Origin: Vibrio sp. SCSIO 43135
GTDB taxonomy: Bacteria; Pseudomonadota; Gammaproteobacteria; Enterobacterales; Vibrionaceae
Assembly: GCF_023716665.1 (NCBI RefSeq)
Contig: NZ_CP071860.1
Location: 372,001-436,000 of the forward strand
Length of the DNA: 64,000 nt
Direction of reading: 5' to 3'
Of the stretch, positions 44,310 to 54,200 are shown piece after piece. The position numbers and the translations under genes are program-made. Every line of letters starts with the position of its first letter. Position 1 is the first letter of the stretch. The notes below the pieces were generated by a model that was not told the DNA's origin, made no database searches, and was given only the letters and a program-made list of their open reading frames with translations.

Positions 44310-45367
44310 TGTCTGATTTAAAGCGACATGCTGCGAATAGCTTAAAAAGCTTAGCGTGGACATCGCTGTTTTGTACTGTTATTGCATTCACCACGCAAAC
44401 CATCTGGCCTAGTTCGCTGTGGGAGCACTTGGCGATCAGTTTTGGTTATGGTTATAGTGCGGTGATCAGTGCTCATTTGATTGCTTGGCTTAAACCTAAC
44501 TTTTCGCTAAGAGAAATCAACATCTACTCGTTACTGGTTGCTATGGTACTCGGTAGCGGAAACGCGTACTTTTGGTTAAATAAGTATGAGAAATTCAGTC
44601 ATATCGGTTCAATGAAGCCAGTGGTGTTTCTTGGCTTTGTGTTTACCGTTGCCTGTTTTTTTTACTTCTATGCTCATGAACAGAAGCTGCAAGCTCAGAA
44701 AGCTCTTGAAGTGGCTAAACGCAAGCAATCCGAACAGGAAAAAGCACTTATCCTTAGCCAATTGAAGCAATTGCAAAGCCAAATAGAACCTCACTTCCTA
44801 TTTAATACTCTTGCCAACATCAATGCACTGATTTCCAGTGAACCCAAAAGTGCTCAAATGATGCTGGAGCGCCTCACTGATTTATTGCGCGGAACCTTGC
44901 AAAGTAGTCGTCAAAAGCACACCAATTTGCAAGGTGAGCTTGATCTTGTTGATGCCTACCTGTCGATTCAGAAAATTCGCTTGGGTAACAGGCTGAATTT
45001 TACGATAGATAACCAAGTGGAGCATGGAGTGACGTTTCCTCCATTGATTCTTCAACCATTGGTGGAAAATGCTCTGCAGCACGGTATTGAGCCTAAAGAG
45101 CAGGGCGGACAAATCACGATTCGAGCATTTGTCGAAGAAGATGACACGGTGATCGAAGTGTTGGATACAGGGGTTGGGTTAACGGCGGGAGCACAACATA
45201 CTGGCCACGGTATTGGCTTGGACAATATTAGGCAGCGGCTGCTTGGACTATTTGGTGAATTCGCCTCTCTGACCATCGCTGAACATGTAGAAGGTGGCGT
45301 TAAGGCAACGCTTAGGTTTGCAACCCGCTCACTGGATGGGCTTGAGGAAGTACTGGATGAACGATAA
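44309..45367 (+). CDS. LytS/YpdA-type membrane sensor histidine kinase
   Basis: The 352-residue kinase has four N-terminal membrane helices with no large periplasmic domain, a coiled-coil linker, then the His_kinase domain with [15 protein letters not shown] (His162) and the C-terminal ATPase with [15 protein letters not shown] and G-H-G-I-G-L-D-N-I. It partners the overlapping response regulator and closes the transport operon, so it probably senses the state of the system or its envelope cargo. The ATG overlaps the stop of the outer-membrane gene. Confidence 0.93.
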   Translation: MSDLKRHAANSLKSLAWTSLFCTVIAFTTQTIWPSSLWEHLAISFGYGYSAVISAHLIAWLKPNFSLREINIYSLLVAMVLGSGNAYFWLNKYEKFSHIGSMKPVVFLGFVFTVACFFYFYAHEQKLQAQKALEVAKRKQSEQEKALILSQLKQLQSQIEPHFLFNTLANINALISSEPKSAQMMLERLTDLLRGTLQSSRQKHTNLQGELDLVDAYLSIQKIRLGNRLNFTIDNQVEHGVTFPPLILQPLVENALQHGIEPKEQGGQITIRAFVEEDDTVIEVLDTGVGLTAGAQHTGHGIGLDNIRQRLLGLFGEFASLTIAEHVEGGVKATLRFATRSLDGLEEVLDER

Positions 45368-46142
45368 TGCGTTAAGCGCAGTTATAGCTGATGATGAGCC
45401 GTTGTTGCGCCACCACTTGAATAAAATGTTAGCGGATTATTGGCCGGAACTAGAAGTCGTTGGAGCCGCTGAAAACGGGCGTCAGGCTCTAGAATTGATT
45501 CAGGAACACCAACCAGATATCGCATTTCTGGATATAAAAATGCCCAACATTGATGGTATGAGTCTCGCAAAGCAACTGCTAGCATTCGGTGAAACAGCAC
45601 CTTGCGTGGTGTTCGTTACGGCTTATGACGAGTTTGCAGTACAAGCGTTCGAAAACAATGCAGTCGATTATCTTTTAAAGCCTTTATCTGAACAAAGGCT
45701 GGAGCAATGTATCTCTAAGCTTAAACAACGTTTCAAAACTGCTCATGCAGCCAGTCCGGACATGGTGAGCTTACTTAACCAGATTCAACAACTGACCCAT
45801 CAAGCGAAGCCGAGTTATCTTAAGTGGATCAAGGCTTCCAAGGGCGAAGAAATTCACCTCATTTCTATTTCAGAAGTTTTGTTTTTCAAAGCGGAAGATA
45901 AATATGTGTCTTTGTTTAAAAGCGAGCAGGGTGCAGTGGTAGAGTACTTATTGCGCACTTCGTTGAAGGAACTTCTTTCCCAGTTAGACCCAGAACTGTT
46001 TTGGCAGATCCATCGCTCTATAGTTGTGAATGTATCGGCGATAGAAAAGGTGAAAAAGGACTTTACTGGGAAAATGTCGGTGTTTATTGGCGATGAGAAA
46101 TTGCCAGTTAGTCGTGCCATGCAAGGGCAATTTACTAAGTAG
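45357..46142 (+). CDS. LytTR family response regulator
   Basis: The ATG at 45357 lies 11 bases inside the kinase gene. The 261-residue product has a receiver domain with I-A-D-D-E-P and phosphoacceptor Asp59 in F-L-D-I-K-M-P, T-A-Y-D and K-P-L, then a LytTR DNA-binding domain from about residue 150 ([29 protein letters not shown]). It likely regulates its own operon. The last bases carry a 15-bp tandem duplication. Confidence 0.93.
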   Translation: MNDNALSAVIADDEPLLRHHLNKMLADYWPELEVVGAAENGRQALELIQEHQPDIAFLDIKMPNIDGMSLAKQLLAFGETAPCVVFVTAYDEFAVQAFENNAVDYLLKPLSEQRLEQCISKLKQRFKTAHAASPDMVSLLNQIQQLTHQAKPSYLKWIKASKGEEIHLISISEVLFFKAEDKYVSLFKSEQGAVVEYLLRTSLKELLSQLDPELFWQIHRSIVVNVSAIEKVKKDFTGKMSVFIGDEKLPVSRAMQGQFTK

Positions 46143-46156
46143 TCATTTACTAAGTA
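46130..46156 (+). repeat. 15-bp tandem duplication over the response-regulator stop codon
   Basis: ATTTACTAAGTA occurs at 46130-46141 and again at 46145-46156, period 15. The first copy contains the TAG stop (46140-46142); the second recreates the same tail in frame. Confidence 0.7.
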
Positions 46157-46181
46157 AGAAAGTGCCCTTGCCCAGCTGCTC

Positions 46182-47765
46182 TTAGTATGGAAATAAGCGC
46201 TGCATCGTGTGCTGGCCAAAGTTTATGAACTCTCTTGGCGGTAGGGGGGCTGAATAGTAAAAACCTTGTATGTAGCGCACTCCAAGTTTTCTTAGCTGAT
46301 CAATCTGAGCTTGTGTTTCTACCCCCTCGGCAATCACCTTCATGTTGAGTTCTTCACCTAAGCCAATCATGGACATCAGTACTGGTGTAATTGAGGAGTC
46401 AGAGTGCAGGCTCTTGATGAAAACTTTATCAATCTTCAGCACGTCAAAGTTATGTTGGCGAATAAAGTTGAGCCCTGAGTAGCCAGTCCCAAAATCATCG
46501 ACGGCAATGCGAAATCCCAGTTGGTTGAGTGTTTTCATCGCTTCAATTGCTTTATCCATTTCAGAGCTCGAATAATCATTGTTTTCTGTAATCTCAAGCA
46601 GCAGTAATGGGGTAATCGTTGGGTGTCTCTTCGCATATCTCTGTATGTAATGCATAAACTGGTCGTTGATCACTAACTGGCGGCTGATATTCAGGCTGAT
46701 ATATTGGCCATCTAGAGATTTTCGATTCTGGTAGAGAAACGCGGTTACCGCTTTAAGCATTTTCTTAGTGACTTCATCGATGACGCCAATTCGTTCCGCC
46801 AGGGGAATAAAGATATCTGGCGGGATATTTCCTTGTTCAGGGTGCACCCAGCGTATCAATGCTTCTGAGCCCGCGATTCGCTGCTTGTGAATATCCACAA
46901 TTGGCTGCAAATACAACTCGAACTCTTTATGGTGCAACGCGCTTTTTAGTGAGTGTTCTATGGAATTTCTCGAGATCAGGTAATTGCTGAAAAAGAGATA
47001 ACCAACAGACAAGAGTGCTGCCATCAGCAGCGTTTTCCATAACTGTTGCTGGTAATGATATTGATAGGAGTCGGCATTCAAATGCAATGTGACGGAAAGT
47101 GGGTATAGGTGAGAAGAGAAACTAAATAGCTTATGCGCTGATTCTATAGAGCCGTGCTCGCTTTGAATGGTTTGGTTGAGCACAGAAATCTGATAGCCGT
47201 ATTCATACTTTTCAAAGGTTGGCGCCACGATTCTCAGAAACTGTTCCGGTGGTAGCAATGCATTGACGCCACTCTTTTTATCGTTTGAGGCAAACACGAA
47301 AAAGGTTTGGAGCCGACTTTTAGAGCGTGTAAGAGAAATAGTTATGTGGTTAGGAGACTCGCTAATTCTCTGCAGGATAGAGCTAAACAACGGAATGTCA
47401 CTAACGCCTTCATTGCTGGTGCAAAAAACACGTCCATCTTTGTAGATTCCGGTTTCTTTCAAGATTGGGGAATAGAATACGTATTTTCGTAATGCCAGTA
47501 CGTCTGTACGATCGCATCTGTCTGATACCTGCTCCGATAACTGGAGTAAGTCGCTGGCTGTGTTGGTAATGAAGCTTTCCAACTCTGCGATAGCAAGCTT
47601 GCCTTGTTGCTGAGCATAGCGGTTTGCACTGTAGAAGTTGAGGACTGTCGATACAAGAAAAACGCCAAACAGGATCAGAGCGATCGGTAGAGCGGAGTTG
47701 ATGTTGTGTCTTACTAGCAGTTTAAGCCTGTTGTAACTGCCCACTGAACTGGTTGATTGATTCAT
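46182..47765 (-). CDS. CSS-motif cyclic-di-GMP phosphodiesterase (EAL domain)
   Basis: The ATG at 47765 gives a 527-residue protein with two membrane helices (about 28-46 and 245-263) around a periplasmic CSS-type domain, with one cysteine in S-D-R-C-D-R and the other in V-F-C-T-S-N-E-G (CTS instead of CSS). The cytoplasmic EAL domain keeps its catalytic set: S-E-A-L-I-R-W, S-L-N-I-S, L-E-I-T-E-N, V-D-D-F-G-T-G-Y-S, K-I-D-K and E-G-V-E-T-Q-A-Q. It should hydrolyse c-di-GMP, with activity set by a periplasmic disulfide. The gene faces away from the giant adhesin gene across 453 bp, which suggests a link to adhesin release. A longer start at 47834 (GTG) is possible but lacks a ribosome site. 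Confidence 0.93.
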   Translation of the reverse strand: MNQSTSSVGSYNRLKLLVRHNINSALPIALILFGVFLVSTVLNFYSANRYAQQQGKLAIAELESFITNTASDLLQLSEQVSDRCDRTDVLALRKYVFYSPILKETGIYKDGRVFCTSNEGVSDIPLFSSILQRISESPNHITISLTRSKSRLQTFFVFASNDKKSGVNALLPPEQFLRIVAPTFEKYEYGYQISVLNQTIQSEHGSIESAHKLFSFSSHLYPLSVTLHLNADSYQYHYQQQLWKTLLMAALLSVGYLFFSNYLISRNSIEHSLKSALHHKEFELYLQPIVDIHKQRIAGSEALIRWVHPEQGNIPPDIFIPLAERIGVIDEVTKKMLKAVTAFLYQNRKSLDGQYISLNISRQLVINDQFMHYIQRYAKRHPTITPLLLLEITENNDYSSSEMDKAIEAMKTLNQLGFRIAVDDFGTGYSGLNFIRQHNFDVLKIDKVFIKSLHSDSSITPVLMSMIGLGEELNMKVIAEGVETQAQIDQLRKLGVRYIQGFYYSAPLPPREFINFGQHTMQRLFPY

Positions 47766-48218
47766 AGTGAACGTTAGCCATTTTGTTTTTTGTTTGGCTT
47801 TAACTATATGTTGCAACGTACGGTTACTTCTCACTTATTGGCTGGGATTCAAACGATAACCATACGATTGTTTTGCTAACTAGTTCTTTTCTCGTTCTTT
47901 TTAGGTGAGGTGAAATCCATAACTTATTGTTATTCTTATTATTAGCTAGTCACCCTAGGCGATAACTTGCTTCTTTATCTAAACTTTTGAGTGAATCTTG
48001 ATTACAAACCCTAGGTTATAATTGATATAGAGATTATTGATGTATTACGGTATGTTCTACATAATATTTTACAAATTATAAGATTTAATAAGTAGTACAA
48101 AGGTTTATTGCAGAATATATGCATGTTTTGTATGTGAATCGTGGTCCATTTATTCAAATCAATAAGATAGCTGCCATTGAAGAGTAGTTACGCACATCTC
48201 GTTGATTGAGAGGTTGAG
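47766..48218. promoter_or_regulatory. Divergent region between the EAL gene and the giant adhesin gene
   Basis: This 453-bp gap has no gene. It carries two copies of ACCCTAGG-N2-ATAA (47952 and 48008), a perfect TATAAT at 48017-48022 inside the second copy, and further AT-rich DNA up to the adhesin ribosome site AGAGG at 48209-48213. No clear -35 hexamer at 16-18 bp is seen. Confidence 0.5.
47952..48024. repeat. Direct repeat pair with CCTAGG core in the adhesin promoter region
   Basis: ACCCTAGGCGATAACTTG (47952-47969) and ACCCTAGGTTATAATTG (48008-48024) share 15 positions when one base is gapped and start 56 bp apart. The second contains the TATAAT hexamer. CTAG is generally scarce in enteric genomes, so two copies so close may be an operator pair. 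Confidence 0.4.
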
Positions 48219-51200
48219 ATGAGTCTAGAAGTTGTTAGCCAGCGCGCTGTTGTTGAAGAAGTAATTGGGGAAGTCATTGCTGTGAGCCCGAAAGGGAGTG
48301 CAAGGATTTTGGCTGAAGGTAATGAAGTCGATAAAAACGATATCATTATCACGATTAATGGTGCATCTGCCGTTGTCATTGCGAATCAACAAGCGTTTCC
48401 GGTTGCTGAAAACTGTGTTGCTTGTATTGATGAAAGCGATGCGGAGAACCCTTGGTTGGCGACTGCTGAAGTGTCTGGGGCCATTAATGCGGACCTTGAT
48501 AATATTGCCAATGCTGAGTTTGGTGAGGAAGATATCGCAGCTATTCAGCAAGCGATTCTAGACGGTGTCGATCCGACGGAAGTACTGGAAGCTACCGCTG
48601 CTGGTGGTGGTAATGGTTCGGCGAATGCAGGCTTTGTCACTATTGATTATAACTTTACTGAAGTGCTGGCGAGCACGTTTTTTGAAACCTCAATTCCAGA
48701 GAGTGACTCTGAAGATGCCGTCAATGATGACATCAGACCTACGGTGTTTGCTGCTGGTGGTGAAACCCTAAGTGAAACATTAACCGAAGGTTCGCTCTCT
48801 CTAAACTCATACCCTCAATCAGTTACCGAAACCGTGACCGTTGTTGCGGGTGATTCTGCTTTAGTAGCGTCAACATTTACCTTCTCGCAAGAGGGGCTAG
48901 ACGCGCTAATTGAAGAGCTTGACTCTGACATTACGTCGGGGGGGCAAACCGTTTCTTTTGCTTTCGATGAAGCGACTAATGCCATTGTCGGCCAGCTTGC
49001 TTCTGGTGACGAAGTTCTACGAATTGAGCTAAACCCTATCAATGCTGGCAAAGACGTTGAACTGGAAGTTGTAACTATAGTCAGCCAACCAATCGATCAT
49101 GTACCTAGTGTTGGTGATGGCTTGGTTTCTATCGATAATGACCAGATAGCAATTAACCTTGAGGTTTTGGGGCAAGACAGCGGTGGCAACGACATCAAGT
49201 CTCCAGTAGCCATTGATGTTGGTATTGTGGATGGCGCTGATGCGACAGCGGCAGAGGTTAGCATCGAAAATGTGGAATCTTCGAGTGAAGCCTTAATAGG
49301 TACACTATTTGATATCGGTGCCGATAATTTAGAGTCTGTGACTTTCGACGCAAGTGTTTTAGATCAGTTTAATGGTTTCACTAGTAATGGAGAAGCGACT
49401 ACAGCGACTCTTTCAGATGATGGTACGACGATCACTCTGGCCCTAACAGGGAGCAGTGACTCGGTTCTAGTGATCAGTATTGATACTCAGGGGCAGTACA
49501 ACTTTCAGCAATCAGCTCCTCTGGACCACTCTTCAGACGACGATAGCATATCACTTCAACTCCCTGTTACGGCTAATGACTTCGATGGTGATACGACCAA
49601 TAACGTTATGGACATCAAAATTACCGATGGCTCCATTCCTGTTATTGATAGTATTGATCCTTTGTCGCTGGATGAAGCGGGTCTCGGCGATGGCTCTTCA
49701 CCGGATAATGACCACATCACAGGCACCGGCACCATCACGACCACCGTAGGCAGTGATGACATTGCCCGCTATGAGCTAGAGCCAAGCGAGTTCAATACCG
49801 ACGACTCACTGACAGCCCAAGGTGAGCCGGTTCGCTTAGAAGAGTTGCCCGACGGCAGTTACCAAGGTTACATCGAGGTGGGCGGCACGAAAACGCCAGT
49901 CTTTAGCATCACGCTCGATACACCCGCTCTTGGCCAATACCAATTCACGCTGTTGGAAGCGCTGGACCATACCGGAGCGAACGACGACAGCCTGACCTTT
50001 ACGCTGCCGGTTTACGCGGTAGACAGTGACGGCGACCGCTCAACGATTACTGGTGAAACGGACCCAACTGCGGCGGACTTATCGATTACCGTGGCGGACG
50101 ATGTGCTGTCATTGGTGGATAACGATTTTGCACTGACGGAGCCGACGACGGATGGCGCGGTGGAAGTGACGCACAGCCTGTTTGACCAAGAAGGGGCGGA
50201 CGGCGCCGTGATAGAGTCGTTCACCTACAACGGCACCAAGTATACGCTCGATGACACCGACGCCACAGAGCAAGACTTTGCGGTCAGTGACGGTACCGTG
50301 TACATCACGTTAGACGGTGAATTCCGTTTTGTGCCGGACCGCGATTTAGACCACAGCACCGTCGATCCGATAGAAAGCACCGTGGTCTTCACCGCTGTGG
50401 ACGGGGATGGTGACACTCAAACGGCGACCATTGACCTGAGCATTGCCGATGGTGAGTTACCTATCATCACTAACGTGACGGGCTTGAGTCTGGATGAAGC
50501 GGGCCTCGGCGATGGCTCTTCACCGGATAATGACCACATCACAGGCACCGGCACCATCACAACCACCGTAGGCAGTGATGACATTGCTCGCTATGAGCTA
50601 GAGCCAAGCGAGTTCAATACCGATGACTCACTGACGGCCCAAGGTGAGCCGGTTCGCTTAGAAGAGCTGCCCGACGGCAGTTACCAAGGTTACATCGAGG
50701 TGGGCGGCACTAAGATGCCAGTCTTTAGCATCACGCTCGATACACCCGCTCTTGGCCAATACCAATTCAAGCTGTTGGAAGCGCTGGACCATACCGGAGC
50801 GAACGACGACAGCCTGACCTTTACGCTGCCGGTTTATGCGGTAGACAGTGACGGCGACCGTTCGACCATTACTGGTGAAACAGCCGCAACCGCGGCGGAC
50901 TTATCGATTACCGTGGCGGACGATGTGCTGTCATTGGTGGATAACGATTTTGCACTGACGGAGCCGACGACGGATGGTGCGGTGGAAGTGACGCACAGCC
51001 TGTTTGACCAAGAAGGGGCGGACGGCGCCGTGATAGAGTCGTTCACCTACAACGGCACCAAGTATACGCTCGATGACACCGACGCCACAGAGCAAGACTT
51101 TGCGGTCAGTGACGGTACCGTGTACATCACGTTAGACGGTGAATTCCGTTTTGTGCCGGACCGCGATTTAGACCACAGCACCGTCGATCCGATAGAAAGC

Positions 51201-54200
51201 ACCGTGGTCTTCACCGCTGTGGACGGGGATGGTGACACTCAAACCGCGACCATTGACCTGAGCATTGCCGATGGTGAGTTACCTATCATCACTAACGTGA
51301 CGGGCTTGAGTCTGGATGAAGCAGGCCTCGGCGATGGCTCTTCACCGGATAATGACCACATCACAGGCACCGGCACCATCACAACCACCGTAGGCAGTGA
51401 TGACATTGCCCGCTATGAGCTGGAGCCAAGCGAGTTCAATACCGATGACTCACTGACAGCCCAAGGTGAGCCGGTTCGCTTAGAAGAGCTGCCCGACGGC
51501 AGTTACCAAGGTTACATCGAGGTGGGCGGCACTAAGACGCCAGTCTTTAGCATCACGCTCGATACACCCGCTCTTGGCCAATACCAATTCACGCTGTTGG
51601 AAGCGCTGGACCATACCGGAGCGAACGACGACAGCCTGACCTTTACGCTGCCGGTTTACGCGGTAGACAGTGACGGCGACCGTTCGACCATTACTGGTGA
51701 AACAGCTGCAACCGCGGCGGACTTATCGATTACCGTGGCGGACGATGTGCTGTCATTGGTGGATAACGATTTTGCACTGACGGAGCCGACGACGGATGGC
51801 GCGGTGGAAGTGACGCACAGCCTGTTTGACCAAGAAGGGGCGGACGGCGCCGTGATAGAGTCGTTCACCTACAACGGCACCAAGTATACGCTCGATGACA
51901 CCGACGCCACAGAGCAAGACTTTGCGGTCAGTGACGGTACCGTGTACATCACGTTAGACGGTGAATTCCGTTTTGTGCCGGACCGCGATTTAGACCACAG
52001 CACCGTCGATCCGATAGAAAGCACCGTGGTCTTCACCGCTGTGGACGGGGATGGTGACACTCAAACCGCGACCATTGACCTGAGCATTGCCGATGGTGAG
52101 TTACCTATCATCACTAACGTGACGGGCTTGAGTCTGGATGAAGCAGGCCTCGGCGATGGCTCTTCACCGGATAATGACCACATCACAGGCACCGGCACCA
52201 TCACAACCACCGTAGGCAGTGATGACATTGCCCGCTATGAGCTAGAGCCAAGCGAGTTCAATACCGATGACTCACTGACAGCCCAAGGTGAGCCGGTTCG
52301 CTTAGAAGAGCTGCCCGACGGCAGTTACCAAGGTTACATCGAGGTGGGCGGCACTAAGACGCCAGTCTTTAGCATCACGCTCGATACACCCGCTCTTGGC
52401 CAATACCAATTCACGCTGTTGGAGGCGCTGGACCATACCGGAGCGAACGACGATAGCCTGACCTTCACGCTGCCGGTTTACGCGGTAGACAGTGACGGCG
52501 ACCGTTCGACCATTACTGGTGAAACAGCTGCAACCGCGGCGGACTTATCGATTACCGTGGCGGACGATGTGCTGTCATTGGTGGATAACGATTTTGCACT
52601 GACGGAGCCGACGACGGATGGCGCGGTGGAAGTGACGCACAGCCTGTTTGACCAAGAAGGGGCGGACGGCGCCGTGATAGAGTCGTTCACCTACAACGGC
52701 ACCAAGTATACGCTCGATGACACCGACGCCACAGAGCAAGACTTTGCGGTCAGTGACGGTACCGTGTACATCACGTTAGACGGTGAATTCCGTTTTGTGC
52801 CGGACCGCGATTTAGACCACAGCACCGTCGATCCGATAGAAAGCACCGTGGTCTTCACCTCTGTGGACGGGGATGGTGACACTCAAACCGCGACCATTGA
52901 CCTGAGCATTGCCGATGGTGAGTTACCTATCATCACTAACGTGACGGGCTTGAGTCTGGATGAAGCAGGCCTCGGCGATGGCTCTTCACCGGATAATGAC
53001 CACATCACAGGCACCGGCACCATCACAACCACCGTAGGCAGTGATGACATTGCCCGCTATGAGCTGGAGCCAAGCGAGTTCAATACCGATGACTCACTGA
53101 CGGCCCAAGGTGAGCCGGTTCGCTTAGAAGAGCTGCCCGACGGCAGTTACCAAGGTTACATCGAGGTGGGCGGCACTAAGACGCCAGTCTTTAGCATCAC
53201 GCTCGATACACCCGCTCTTGGCCAATACCAATTCACGCTGTTGGAAGCGCTGGACCATACCGGAGCGAACGACGACAGCCTGACCTTTACGCTGCCGGTT
53301 TATGCGGTAGACAGTGACGGCGACCGTTCGACCATTACTGGTGAAACAGCCGCAACCGCGGCGGACTTATCGATTACCGTGGCGGACGATGTGCTGTCAT
53401 TGGTGGATAACGATTTTGCACTGACGGAGCCGACGACGGATGGCGCGGTGGAAGTGACGCACAGCCTGTTTGACCAAGAAGGGGCGGACGGCGCCGTGAT
53501 AGAGTCGTTCACCTACAACGGCACCAAGTATACGCTCGATGACACCGACGCCACAGAGCAAGACTTTGCGGTCAGTGACGGTACCGTGTACATCACGTTA
53601 GACGGTGAGTTCCGTTTTGTGCCGGACCGCGACTTAGACCACAGCACCGTCGATCCGATAGAAAGCACCGTGGTCTTCACCGCTGTGGACGGGGATGGTG
53701 ACACTCAAACGGCGACCATTGACCTGAGCATTGCCGATGGTGAGTTACCTATCATCACTAACGTGACGGGCTTGAGTCTGGATGAAGCGGGCCTCGGCGA
53801 TGGCTCTTCACCGGATAATGACCACATCACAGGCACCGGCACCATCACAACCACCGTAGGCAGTGATGACATTGCTCGCTATGAGCTAGAGCCAAGCGAG
53901 TTCAATACCGATGACTCACTGACGGCCCAAGGTGAGCCGGTTCGCTTAGAAGAGCTGCCCGACGGCAGTTACCAAGGTTACATCGAGGTGGGCGGCACTA
54001 AGACGCCAGTCTTTAGCATCACGCTCGATACACCCGCTCTTGGCCAATACCAATTCACGCTGTTGGAAGCGCTGGACCATACCGGAGCGAACGACGACAG
54101 CCTGACCTTTACGCTGCCGGTTTATGCGGTAGACAGTGACGGCGACCGTTCGACCATTACTGGTGAAACAGCCGCAACCGCGGCGGACTTATCGATTACC

